From: Pseudomonas psychrophila HA-4
Lineage (GTDB): Bacteria > Pseudomonadota > Gammaproteobacteria > Pseudomonadales > Pseudomonadaceae
DNA: 54,545 bases
NCBI RefSeq assembly: GCF_000282975.1
Contig: NZ_ALJC01000010.1
Coordinates: 1-54,545 of the forward strand
Reading direction: 5' to 3'
The notes beneath the pieces were generated by a model that had not been told where the DNA came from, ran no database searches, and worked only from the letters and a program-made list of their open reading frames with translations. Shown piece by piece: positions 29,182-38,033 of this stretch. Each line of letters starts with the position of its first letter. Position 1 is the first letter of the stretch. The position numbers and the translations under genes were made by a program.

Positions 29182-32100
29182 TGCTCCCTAGACATAGGCT
29201 GATCGACGCCACCGGGCTTACCGCGCCAACGTTCAATTTTCTTTTGCGCACCCATCACGAAGACGAAGAACGCCGGTACGAAGAAAATCGCCAGCAAGGT
29301 GCCGCTGATCATCCCGCCAAATACCCCGGTACCGATGGCGTGTTGGGTTTCGGCGCTGGCGCCGGAGGCGACCATCAGTGGCACCACCCCAAGCGTGAAG
29401 GCCAATGAGGTCATCAGGATAGGCCGCAAGCGCAAGCGCGATGCAGTCACGGCAGAATCAACCAGCGTGCGGCCTTCGGCGTGCAATTGCCGGGCGAACT
29501 CGACGATCAAGATCGCGTTCTTCGCTGACAGGCCGATGATGGTGATCAGGCCTACCTTAAAGAACACATCATTAGGCAAGCCTCTCAGAATCACAGCGGC
29601 CACGGCCCCGAGTAGACCCAGTGGCACTACCAGCATCACCGACAGCGGGATTGACCAGCTCTCGTACAAGGCGGCCAGCACCAGAAAAACCACCAGGGCG
29701 GACAGCATCATCAACATCGGCGCTTGCTTGGCCGATTGGCGCTCCTGCAACGACTGCCCGGTCCAGGCGACGGCGAACCCCGGCGGTAATTGCGCCACCA
29801 GATTTTCCATCTCGGTCATGGCCGTACCGCTGGATACGCCTGGCGCCGCCCCCCCGGAGATACGCACGGCAGCAAAGCCTTGGAAGCGCATCATCTGCTG
29901 CGGTGATTCGCTCCATACCGGGGTGACCACTTCGCGCAGCGGTACCATGCCGCCAGTGGCGTTGCGCACACGCAGGTTCAGGACGTCGTCCAGTTGCATG
30001 CGCGCGGCTGCATCAGCTTGCAGAATGACCTGTTGCATGCGCCCGCCATTTGGAAAGTCGTTGACGTACAGTGAGCCCATCGCCGCGGACAGCGTGCTGT
30101 TCACCGCCGAGAACGACAGGCCCATTGTTTCGGCCTTCTGCCGATCAATGTTCAGGCGGATACTCTCGCCCGGTGGCAGGCCATCGGGGTAAACGTCGCT
30201 GACGATCTTGCTGCGCGCGGCCAATGTCAGCAACTGCGCCTGGGCCTTGAGCAGCTCGGCCTGGCCCCGGTTGCCCCGGTCTTGAAGGAACAGCGTGAAC
30301 CCCGATGAGGTGCCCAGCTCGTCGATAGCAGGCGGCATCAGGCTCATTACCGTGCCTTCAACGCTGTCAGCCATGGCGTGCTGTGCCAACTCGGCTTCCT
30401 CGGCCGCCGTGGCGCCGTCACGCTGGCCCCAGTCTTTAAGCATGGTAAAGGCCATTGCCGCATTGGTGCCTGATCCAGAAAAGCTAAACCCCTGAACCAC
30501 CAAGTTCGCATCCAATGCGGGGCGTGACGCGACGTGGGCCTCGAAGCGTTTGACTACATCGAGCGTGCGCTCACTGGTTGCACCGTTGGGCAATTGGATG
30601 GAGGTCATGAAATAACCCTGATCCTCTTCGGGCAGAAACGATGACGGCAGTTCCCGTGCAACCAAGACCAAAACACCGCACAACAAGGCGAAGACCACCA
30701 TCATCCTTGCGCTGCGCGCGACCGTTCGGGCAACGCGCCCGGTATAACGGTCCGTCAGGCGCTCGAAAGCGCGATTGAAGGCGCCAAAGAACCCGCGCTT
30801 TTGATGATGGTCGGCGCTCACCGGGCGCAACAGCGTCGCGCACAGGGCCGGTGTGAGGGTCAGCGCTAAGAAGGCAGAAAACAGAATCGACACGGCCATC
30901 GACACGGTGAACTGCTGGTAAATCACCCCCACCGAGCCGCTGCCGAACGCCATGGGAATGAACACCGCGGTGAGCACCAAGGTGATGCCGATCACCGCGC
31001 CGGTGATTTCCTTCATAGCCCGCGAAGTCGCCTCGCGCGGCGAAAGCCCGTGGGTTGCCATCAGCCGCTCGACGTTCTCTACGACCACGATGGCATCGTC
31101 GACGATGATGCCGATGGCCAGCACCATGCCAAACATGGTCAGTGAATTGATCGAAAATCCGGCGAGCAGCATCACCGCAAACGTACCCAGCAGCGCGATA
31201 GGCGCGACAATCGCCGGGATCAGGGTGTAGCGCATGTTCTGCAAAAACAGGTACATCACTAGAAACACCAGCACCATCGCTTCTAGCAGGCTGAAAACGA
31301 CTTTTTCGATGGACACTTTGACGAACGGCGCCGTATCGAACGGTACCGAATACGTCATGCCCGAGGGCATGCTCAATGCCAGTTCGGCCAGTCGCTCGCG
31401 CACCGCTTGGGCCGTTCGCACCGCATTACCACCGGGTGATAACTGAATGGCAGCGCTGGTCGCTGTCACGCCGTTTTCGCGGTTGGAAAAACCGTAGGAC
31501 TGCGCGCCCAACTCGACGCGCGCGACATCGCCGATCACCACTCGAGCACCGTCAGCGGAGGCCCGCAGCACGATGGCCGCAAACTGCTCAGGTGTCTCTA
31601 ACTGCCCTTCGACGGTCAGCGGGAGGGTCAAGCGTTGACCGGGCAAGGCCGGTTCATCGCCAACCCGGCCCGGTGCGATCTGCGCATTCTGTTGTTCGAT
31701 GGCCTGGGCCAAATCGGTCATGGTCAGGCCATAAGCGATCAGCTTGTTGGGATCGACCCAGACACGTAGCGCCTGCTCGGCACCGAACAACTGAACCCGC
31801 CCCACACCTTCGATGCGGCGCAATTCCTGGACGATGTTACGGGCCAGATAGTCGTTCAGGGCCACTTCGTTGAACTGTCCACCGGGCGACGTTATGCCGA
31901 CCATCATCAAAAAGCCCGAGGCGGCAGACTCTATCTGCAAGCCGTTTTGTCGCACGGCTTGGGGCAAGCGAGGCTCTACCGCCTTGATGCGGTTTTGCAC
32001 ATCCACCTGAGCCAGTTCAGGGTCGGTCCCCGGTTTGAATGTCGCGGTGATCTGCGCGGTACCTGAGGTGTCGACCGACGACTCGAAATACAGCAAGTGC

Positions 32101-32318
32101 TTGACGCCTGACAGCTCGCGCTCGATCAGGCTGACCACCGAATCGTTGAGCGTTTTGGGCGTAGCGCCCGGGTAGCTGGCGTAGAGCGTCACCGATGGCG
32201 GCGCCACTGACGGGTAGCGAGCAATGGGTAATTGTGTAATGGCAATCACGCCAAACAACACGATGAACAGCGCGATCACCCAGGCGAACACTGGGCGATG
32301 GATGAAAAACTCCGGCAT
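29178..32318 (-). CDS. RND efflux pump inner-membrane transporter (HAE1 family)
   Basis: A 1046-residue resistance-nodulation-division pump. The start MPEFFIHRPVFAWVIA is typical of HAE1 transporters. TM4 carries the proton-relay pair in GIIVDDAIVVVENV. Two large periplasmic loops and the C-terminal repeat of the TM bundle (GLITIIGLSAKNAILIVEFA) are present. It would export hydrophobic drugs using the proton gradient. It overlaps both neighbours by 1-4 nt. Similarity is to the AdeB/MexQ-like group by eye; the exact orthologue is not determined. Confidence 0.95.
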   Translation of the reverse strand: MPEFFIHRPVFAWVIALFIVLFGVIAITQLPIARYPSVAPPSVTLYASYPGATPKTLNDSVVSLIERELSGVKHLLYFESSVDTSGTAQITATFKPGTDPELAQVDVQNRIKAVEPRLPQAVRQNGLQIESAASGFLMMVGITSPGGQFNEVALNDYLARNIVQELRRIEGVGRVQLFGAEQALRVWVDPNKLIAYGLTMTDLAQAIEQQNAQIAPGRVGDEPALPGQRLTLPLTVEGQLETPEQFAAIVLRASADGARVVIGDVARVELGAQSYGFSNRENGVTATSAAIQLSPGGNAVRTAQAVRERLAELALSMPSGMTYSVPFDTAPFVKVSIEKVVFSLLEAMVLVFLVMYLFLQNMRYTLIPAIVAPIALLGTFAVMLLAGFSINSLTMFGMVLAIGIIVDDAIVVVENVERLMATHGLSPREATSRAMKEITGAVIGITLVLTAVFIPMAFGSGSVGVIYQQFTVSMAVSILFSAFLALTLTPALCATLLRPVSADHHQKRGFFGAFNRAFERLTDRYTGRVARTVARSARMMVVFALLCGVLVLVARELPSSFLPEEDQGYFMTSIQLPNGATSERTLDVVKRFEAHVASRPALDANLVVQGFSFSGSGTNAAMAFTMLKDWGQRDGATAAEEAELAQHAMADSVEGTVMSLMPPAIDELGTSSGFTLFLQDRGNRGQAELLKAQAQLLTLAARSKIVSDVYPDGLPPGESIRLNIDRQKAETMGLSFSAVNSTLSAAMGSLYVNDFPNGGRMQQVILQADAAARMQLDDVLNLRVRNATGGMVPLREVVTPVWSESPQQMMRFQGFAAVRISGGAAPGVSSGTAMTEMENLVAQLPPGFAVAWTGQSLQERQSAKQAPMLMMLSALVVFLVLAALYESWSIPLSVMLVVPLGLLGAVAAVILRGLPNDVFFKVGLITIIGLSAKNAILIVEFARQLHAEGRTLVDSAVTASRLRLRPILMTSLAFTLGVVPLMVASGASAETQHAIGTGVFGGMISGTLLAIFFVPAFFVFVMGAQKKIERWRGKPGGVDQPMSREQ

Positions 32319-33466
32319 TATTTTTGCTCCTGCGAGCGCTGGGCTGGAGGCAGCCAGACACTGGCGCTGACGGGCGCGCCCTCGACCAAGCGCTCAGTCC
32401 CTTCGATCACCACGCGCTGACCTGTGTTGAGTCCGCTGCTAATGCGGTAATGGCGATTGGCAAGCTCGCCCACCTCAACCGGCACGCGATGGGCTTGCTC
32501 ATGCTCGTTTACCACCCACACGCTGGCCTGCCCGTTGCGGCGCAACACGGCCTCCTGAGGCACGCTCAGGGCCGCGGCGTGATGAGCTCTAGGCACTTTC
32601 GCGAGGACGTACATGCCGGGCAGGAGTTGGTGGGTGGGATTGTCGACTTGAATGCGCAACAGCACGTTGCCGGTCCCAGGATCGACACTGATCCCGGAAA
32701 ACAAAATTTTCGCGTTCAGCCCATAGGCCTTGCCGTTACTGTCGAGTACCTGCGCGGTAACGCCGCCTGTCGTCAGCTGTTCGCCCAGCTCATCGCGCCA
32801 GCGTTCAAGGCTGGTCGCTGACTGGCGTACATCGATATACACCTTGTCGATCTGCTGGACGGTGGCCATGGGTGAACTGTCGGTGGTTGCAACGAGCGCA
32901 CCTTCCGAGGTCACGGCCTGGTCGACACGCCCGGCAATTGGCGCCTTGACTGTGGCGAACGTCAGGTCGAGCTGTTTGCGGGCCAATACCGCCTGCGCCT
33001 GTGCTACATCGGCCGCGGCCTGATCGCGTTGGGACACGGCATCATCGTAAAGTTGCTGGCTGACAGCTTCAGCCTGCACCAACGGTTCCAGGCGTACGGC
33101 TTGAAGGCGCGCCCTTGCCAGCACTGCTTGGGCGCGTTGCAAGGCCGCGGCAGAGGTTTGCACCTCGGCCTTGAAGGGCGCAGGGTCGATCTGGAATAAC
33201 GCGGCACCGGCCTTGATATCGGCGCCTTGCTCGAACAACCGTTGCTGCACGATGCCGCCGACCTGTGCACGGATCTCTGCCGTTCGGAACGCCGCGACAC
33301 GTCCGGGCAAGTCTTCGCTAATGTTCAGTGCTGCCGGTTCCAGCGTGAGTACCGACACCTTGGCCGCAACTGTTGTCTCTTGATCCTGCTCTGCAGAGTC
33401 GCAACCGCCCAGCATCAGAGCGCACAGACAAAGCCCCGCGACATACTGTGTTTTTCGACTACTCAT
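32318..33466 (-). CDS. RND efflux periplasmic adaptor (MFP) lipoprotein
   Basis: A 382-residue membrane fusion protein with lipobox LMLGGC (Cys about residue 20). It shows the biotinyl-lipoyl half motifs (LPGRVAAFRTAEIRAQVGGIV and FATVKAPIAGRVD), an alpha-helical hairpin between them, and a beta-barrel/membrane-proximal C-terminus (LLPGMYVLAKVP). It bridges the RND pump to the outer-membrane channel. The ATG at 33466 is chosen because the signal peptide starts there. It is the first gene of a four-gene operon divergent from the two-component genes. Confidence 0.93.
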   Translation of the reverse strand: MSSRKTQYVAGLCLCALMLGGCDSAEQDQETTVAAKVSVLTLEPAALNISEDLPGRVAAFRTAEIRAQVGGIVQQRLFEQGADIKAGAALFQIDPAPFKAEVQTSAAALQRAQAVLARARLQAVRLEPLVQAEAVSQQLYDDAVSQRDQAAADVAQAQAVLARKQLDLTFATVKAPIAGRVDQAVTSEGALVATTDSSPMATVQQIDKVYIDVRQSATSLERWRDELGEQLTTGGVTAQVLDSNGKAYGLNAKILFSGISVDPGTGNVLLRIQVDNPTHQLLPGMYVLAKVPRAHHAAALSVPQEAVLRRNGQASVWVVNEHEQAHRVPVEVGELANRHYRISSGLNTGQRVVIEGTERLVEGAPVSASVWLPPAQRSQEQK

Positions 33467-33562
33467 AACTCGCCGCCTTCGCCAGATGAATCGCTGCTGC
33501 TCGCTTGGGCGGGCAGCATTAAAACGCGAGTTTCTGCGCAAACAGTCGGGATTTGTTCGAGC

Positions 33563-33583
33563 TATTGTGGAGATAATGTGGAG
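33563..33583 (+). promoter_or_regulatory. AdeR-box-like direct repeat
   Basis: TATTGTGGAG (33563-33572) and TAATGTGGAG (33574-33583) are tandem copies with one base between them, giving an 11-bp period. From memory the Acinetobacter AdeR site is a direct repeat of AAGTGTGGAG in the adeRS-adeABC intergenic region, so both motif and position match. It is the probable binding site of the response regulator encoded at 33606. Confidence 0.65.
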
Positions 33584-33605
33584 GCCGAAATAAAAGGTGG
33601 ATTTT

Positions 33606-34358
33606 ATGACGTTGCGCCCCACACCCGAGTACCCGATCAGCAAGACTGCCCCGTCTGGTCTGAATAGCGCCTTAATCTTGATCGCCGAGGATGAGTGCGA
33701 AATCGCAGAAATTCTTATGGCTTATCTACAGCGAGGTGGGTTGCGCACTGTCCATGCTCGCGACGGTCGCGAGGCCCTTGCCCTGCATTCGGCCCTCAAG
33801 CCGGACTTGGTTCTGCTCGACGTGCTGATGCCGTACATAGACGGTTGGCAAGTCCTCAGTGAAATTCGTCACCGGGGCGAAACACCGGTGATCATGCTTA
33901 CCGCGTTCGATCAGGACATCGACAAACTGATGGGGCTGCGCATTGGCGCCGACGACTATGTGGTCAAGCCTTTTAACCCCGCAGAAGTGGTCGCCCGGGT
34001 CGCGGCAGTGCTAAGGCGCACCAAGGCCGATGGTGCCGCTGACAGCAGGCTGTTGCGTGTGGGGCTGTTTCAGATCGACCTGGATCAACACGAGGCTACT
34101 GTCACCTGTCGTGATCAGCCGCATACGCTTGACCTAACACTCACTGAATTCAAGATACTGGCCACCCTGATGCGCTCACCCAAGCGCGTGTTCAGTCGTG
34201 GCGAGCTGCTGGTTGGCTGTCTTCCTGAAGGCGACACTCAGGAGCGCACGGTGGACAGTCACATCAGCAAACTGCGCAGAAAGCTGGAAGGTCTGGGCAT
34301 CCACGGTACGCCGGTCAGCGTGCGTGGCGTGGGGTATCGCTTTGGGGACGGCGTATGA
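33606..34358 (+). CDS. Response regulator, OmpR family (AdeR/BaeR-like)
   Basis: A 250-residue regulator. The receiver domain has acidic pocket AEDE, phospho-acceptor Asp at about residue 72 in LVLLDVLMP, T/S in IMLTAFDQDIDKLMGLRIGADDYVVKPF with the conserved Lys. The C-terminal winged helix has TLTEFKILATLMRSPKRVFSRGELL and VDSHISKLRRKL. The receiver is strikingly AdeR-like around DQDIDKLMGLRIGADD. The ATG at 33606 with AGGTGG upstream is preferred to the GTG at 33597. It overlaps the kinase gene by 4 nt and faces the efflux operon. Confidence 0.92.
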   Translation: MTLRPTPEYPISKTAPSGLNSALILIAEDECEIAEILMAYLQRGGLRTVHARDGREALALHSALKPDLVLLDVLMPYIDGWQVLSEIRHRGETPVIMLTAFDQDIDKLMGLRIGADDYVVKPFNPAEVVARVAAVLRRTKADGAADSRLLRVGLFQIDLDQHEATVTCRDQPHTLDLTLTEFKILATLMRSPKRVFSRGELLVGCLPEGDTQERTVDSHISKLRRKLEGLGIHGTPVSVRGVGYRFGDGV

Positions 34359-35434
34359 GCCGCAGGGCAAGCCTGCTCAGGCAGATCGCATTGTCGTTGA
34401 GCCTGATGGTTTTGGGCGTCATTCTGCTCTCGGTGGTGGGCACCTATGTGTTCTACGCGGTGGCGTCCACCTATTCGCCCGGCAGTATCTCGCAAACGTG
34501 GATGCCGTCCAGGGCAGAGTTGGTTTGGATGATCGGCACCATCATTGTGGCGTTGTGCGTGGCCGGTTATGTGGCGATCAGGCTTTCACGGCGTATCCTC
34601 ACGCCGCTGAACTCGGTCGCCCACAGCCTACGAGAAATGGCCCAAGGTAATTTGCACGCCCGTGCCAGCCCTGATGACTACTCGCTTGGCGAGACTGGCC
34701 AGTTGGTCAGGGACTTCAATGCCATGGCTGAACGCTTGCAGAGCATGACCCACGAGCAGCAGTTCTGGAACGCTGCGGTGGCTCATGAATTGCGCACACC
34801 GGTCACGATCCTGCGCGGTCGTCTGCAAGGTCTGGCCGAGGGCGTATTCGTGCCCAGTACCGAGATGTTCGATGGTCTGTTGCGCCAGGTAGAAGGGCTC
34901 AGCCGACTGATCGAAGACCTGCGTGTGGTTAGTCTCAATGACAGCGGGCACCTGCAACTGGACTTGGCGCCGACACGGATTGCTGAAGACGTGTCTTCCA
35001 CCGTTCAGGCATTCACGAGCCACTTGCAAGCCCGTGGTTTCAGCTTGCAGGTTGAACTTGAAGCGCAAGACGTTGCGGTCTGCGATGCCTTTCGTCTGCG
35101 CCAAGCGCTGAGTGTTTTACTGGAGAATGCCCTGAATCATGCCGATCCTGGGGTTTTAAAAATCAGTGCTCGCGTGAAGGACGGTCTTTTCACGGTGAGT
35201 GTTGAAGACGAGGGACCCGGTATTTCAGCTGATATTGCGCCTAGTGTGTTTGAGGCGTTTCGCCGTGGTGACCCGTCAAGGTCCAGGAGCAGTGGCGGCA
35301 GCGGCCTTGGCTTGGCAGTGGTCAAGGCCATTGCTGAGGCGCACGGCGGTCATGCCGTTTGTCAGCCCTCGGGTGCAGGTACTTGTTTCACACTGCAATG
35401 GCCTGTTCAGCGCGAGTTCTCAGTGCAGCCTTAG
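34355..35434 (+). CDS. Sensor histidine kinase (AdeS/BaeS-like)
   Basis: A 359-residue inner-membrane kinase with two transmembrane segments (about residues 12-34 and 56-73) enclosing a very short periplasmic loop. A HAMP domain (RRILTPLNSVAHSLREMAQGNL) follows, then the H-box AHELRTPVTILRGRLQG (phospho-His about 144). The ATPase has N-box ENALNHA, G1 EDEGPGIS and G2 GGSGLGLAVV. The small sensor loop suggests it detects membrane or periplasmic stress rather than a specific ligand. It should phosphorylate the regulator encoded just upstream. Confidence 0.92.
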   Translation: MSRRASLLRQIALSLSLMVLGVILLSVVGTYVFYAVASTYSPGSISQTWMPSRAELVWMIGTIIVALCVAGYVAIRLSRRILTPLNSVAHSLREMAQGNLHARASPDDYSLGETGQLVRDFNAMAERLQSMTHEQQFWNAAVAHELRTPVTILRGRLQGLAEGVFVPSTEMFDGLLRQVEGLSRLIEDLRVVSLNDSGHLQLDLAPTRIAEDVSSTVQAFTSHLQARGFSLQVELEAQDVAVCDAFRLRQALSVLLENALNHADPGVLKISARVKDGLFTVSVEDEGPGISADIAPSVFEAFRRGDPSRSRSSGGSGLGLAVVKAIAEAHGGHAVCQPSGAGTCFTLQWPVQREFSVQP

Positions 35435-35515
35435 GGGGTTGTCATCTTGGAGGCCGCCTCATGACTGTGCGTAAGATGCGGCCATGCCCAGCGCCAAGCT
35501 CCTCCTAGAAGTCGC

Positions 35516-36220
35516 TTAACGCCGAGCAATATCTGAAAAGTAAAACTTGTCTAACGTATGCCGCGATTCGGTGTACTCAAACTGCCTGCCATCCTGCAAA
35601 AACGTCTGGTTGCTCACCACAATCACATGGCTTTGCCCATCCAGATCGAGGTGCAGTTGATCGTCCTTGCTGCGCGGCACCGCTTCGATGGTGCGCTGCG
35701 CGTAGCTGATCTGCAGGTTCAGGGTTTGTTCGATATGCGCGTAAATCGAGTGCTGGGCAATCTCTTGATCCAGGCCCGGAATCAGCTCGCTGACGAAACA
35801 GTTGATGTCTAAAATCACCCGCTTTCCGTCAATTCGCCGTACCCGTTTGATGCGGGTAATCAGGCTGCCTGCTTCGGCGTCGATCTTTTCGCACAGCGCG
35901 CCTTCCAGCGCAAAGTGAGTGAACTCGACCACGTCAGTGCTCACGTCATTGCCCAAACTTGGGTAGGTTTCCTGAAAACTGACGATGCCGCCCAATTGAA
36001 ACTCAATCGGGCTGGATGACAACACAAAGGTGCCTTTGCCATGGACTTTCTGCGCAAAGCCACGTTCCTGAAGCTGCTCAATCGCCTTGCGCACCGTACC
36101 GCGACTGGCTTGGTAGCGAGTCATTAACTCGGTTTCAGACGGCAAGCGAGCCCCGCGCGCCAGACGCTCAGTGGTGATGCTCGCAAGCAGATCGGTGTAG
36201 ATCTGGCTGTATTTACTCAT
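35516..36220 (-). CDS. treR: Trehalose operon repressor, GntR/UTRA family
   Basis: A 234-residue regulator with an N-terminal GntR winged helix (ARGARLPSETELMTRYQASRGTVRKAIEQLQERGFAQKVHGKGTFV) and a C-terminal UTRA effector domain (from about residue 90, with ADE-like KDDQLHLDLDGQSHVIVVSNQTFLQDG). The ATG at 36220 is chosen because GntR proteins start close to the helix-turn-helix; the frame is open 50 codons further. It is divergent from treP, and two matching palindromes lie between them. It would be released by trehalose-6-phosphate. Confidence 0.92.
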   Translation of the reverse strand: MSKYSQIYTDLLASITTERLARGARLPSETELMTRYQASRGTVRKAIEQLQERGFAQKVHGKGTFVLSSSPIEFQLGGIVSFQETYPSLGNDVSTDVVEFTHFALEGALCEKIDAEAGSLITRIKRVRRIDGKRVILDINCFVSELIPGLDQEIAQHSIYAHIEQTLNLQISYAQRTIEAVPRSKDDQLHLDLDGQSHVIVVSNQTFLQDGRQFEYTESRHTLDKFYFSDIARR

Positions 36221-36401
36221 GACGATGGGTCTTTGCCGTTGGGTGTTCTGGGCCCGAACCTTAAGGGCAGGGGGTAGGCAGCGCAAGTCTTGCTGCAAAG
36301 ACGGCATGTTAGGAGTTTTCAGACACGCTTTCTGGATGCAACTGATTGCTGTAATCGCCGACTTCTGCACAGTTAAGCAGATGCTCTTAATGATTTCTTA
36401 A

Positions 36402-36448
36402 ACTCGTCTGTACCAGTTGTTGCTTTAACTCGTACAGACGAGTATTTT
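36402..36448 (+). promoter_or_regulatory. TreR operators and treP promoter
   Basis: Two related 16-bp sites are seen: ACTCGTCTGTACCAGT (36402-36417) and the palindromic ACTCGTACAGACGAGT (36428-36443), with centres 26 bp apart. TTGCTT (36420-36425) and TATTTT (36443-36448), spaced 17 nt, form a plausible sigma70 promoter for treP. The better operator fills its spacer almost exactly, so bound TreR would block RNA polymerase. The first site may serve treR autoregulation. Confidence 0.75.
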
Positions 36449-36509
36449 TCGCTTAGGCGTGCTGCCATAACGACGCTCCATAATAAAAATTTCGCGCGGA
36501 AGACAACGC

Positions 36510-37952
36510 ATGAGCCACGATTATTCGAAGATCGCCAGCGAGTTACTGCACAGCCTTGGTGGCGCCGACAACCTGGAGCAGGCAGCGCATTGCGTCACGC
36601 GTCTGCGCTTGGCGCTCAAAGACCCGAGCCTGGTAGACAGCGCGACCCTCAATCAGATTGACCTGGTAAAAGGTTCCTTCTTTACCGGTGGCCTGTACCA
36701 AGTGGTCATCGGCCCCGGCGACGTCGAAAAGGTTTACGCCGCGTTGCGAGAACAAACCGGTCTCGCCGCCTCCACCATTGCTGACGTCAAGCAAAAGGGC
36801 GCCGACAAGACCAACGCCCTCCAGCGTCTGGTGCGGGTGTTTTCTGATGTGTTCATGCCAATTCTGCCCGCGCTGATCATTGCCGGCCTGCTGATGGGGG
36901 TTAACAACCTGCTTGGCGCCAAAGGCATGTTTATCGCCGATAAAACCCTGCTCGATGCCTACCCGTCACTGGACGGCGTGTGGAGCCTGATCAACCTGAT
37001 GGCCAACACATCGTTTGTATTCTTGCCCGCGCTGGTGGGCTGGTCGGCGGCCAAGCGTTTTGGCGGCAGCGAGATTCTCGGCATCGTGCTTGGCCTGATG
37101 CTGGTCCACCCGGATCTGCTCAACGCCTGGAACTACGGCAAGGCCGTGGCCGGACTCGACGGTCAGAGCCTGCCGTACTTCAACATCCTGGGGGTATTCC
37201 AAATTGAGAAGGTTGGCTACCAAGGGCAAATTTTGCCGATTCTGATGGCCGCCTACGTCATGAGCGTGATCGAGAAGTGGCTGCGCGCACGCGTACCGAA
37301 TGCCATTCAATTGTTGGTGGTGCCCATTACCACCATCGTGATTACCGGGGTGCTGGCGCTAGCCATCATTGGCCCGGTGACTCGCCACCTGGGCATTTTG
37401 ATCACCGAAGGCGTGGTCATGCTGTTTGATCTGGCGCCGGTACTCGGTGGGATGATCTTTGGCCTGCTGTACGCACCGCTGGTGATCACCGGCATGCACC
37501 ACATGTTCCTTGCCGTTGACCTGCAACTGATCTCGACGCAAGGCGGTACGTTTATCTGGCCCATGATTGTCATGTCCAATATCGCCCAGGGCAGCGCGGC
37601 GCTTGGGGTGTTCTACATGAGCCGCAATGTGCGCGAACGCAGCATGGCGTCGACTTCGGCGGTATCCGCATATTTCGGCATCACTGAACCCGCGATGTTC
37701 GGGATCAACCTGCGCTACAAATTTCCGTTCTACGCCGCCTTGATCGGCTCGGCGCTGGGCAGCATTTTCCTGTCGCTGAACAAGGTCCAGGCATCGGCCA
37801 TCGGGGTCGGCGGCCTACCGGGTTTTATCTCGATTATTCCGCAGTACATCCCGATGTTCGTGATCGGCATGTTGGTTGCGCTGGTCGTGCCCTTTGTCCT
37901 GACGTGTGCGCTGAGCCTGAAAATCATTCGCCCCGGCTATCGCGTCGCCTGA
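36510..37952 (+). CDS. treP: Trehalose-specific PTS transporter EIIBC
   Basis: A 480-residue inner-membrane PTS permease that imports trehalose while phosphorylating it to trehalose-6-phosphate. The N-terminal EIIB domain has LGGADNLEQAAHCVTRLRLALKD, with the phosphorylatable Cys of CVTR present. The EIIC domain (from about residue 110) has around ten transmembrane segments and the conserved GITEPAMFGINLR motif. There is no EIIA domain, so phosphate must come from the EIIA-HPr-EI fusion encoded downstream. First gene of the trehalose operon. Confidence 0.94.
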   Translation: MSHDYSKIASELLHSLGGADNLEQAAHCVTRLRLALKDPSLVDSATLNQIDLVKGSFFTGGLYQVVIGPGDVEKVYAALREQTGLAASTIADVKQKGADKTNALQRLVRVFSDVFMPILPALIIAGLLMGVNNLLGAKGMFIADKTLLDAYPSLDGVWSLINLMANTSFVFLPALVGWSAAKRFGGSEILGIVLGLMLVHPDLLNAWNYGKAVAGLDGQSLPYFNILGVFQIEKVGYQGQILPILMAAYVMSVIEKWLRARVPNAIQLLVVPITTIVITGVLALAIIGPVTRHLGILITEGVVMLFDLAPVLGGMIFGLLYAPLVITGMHHMFLAVDLQLISTQGGTFIWPMIVMSNIAQGSAALGVFYMSRNVRERSMASTSAVSAYFGITEPAMFGINLRYKFPFYAALIGSALGSIFLSLNKVQASAIGVGGLPGFISIIPQYIPMFVIGMLVALVVPFVLTCALSLKIIRPGYRVA

Positions 37953-38033
37953 CCCTCGTTCCGTAGTCGCTGCCGAAGGCTGCGATGGGCTGCGAAGCGG
38001 CCCCTTTAACAAAGAGTATGCAAGGAGCCTCTC

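Noticed and set aside
35435..35515. Possible terminator between the kinase gene and treR (GGCCGC...GCGGCC)
   Set aside because: The stem is only 6 bp with a loop of about 20 nt and no U-run.
37953..38033. REP-like sequence between treP and treC
   Set aside because: It resembles the 'cgctgccgaaggctgcga' type of Pseudomonas repeat but does not form a clean hairpin, so it is not listed separately.
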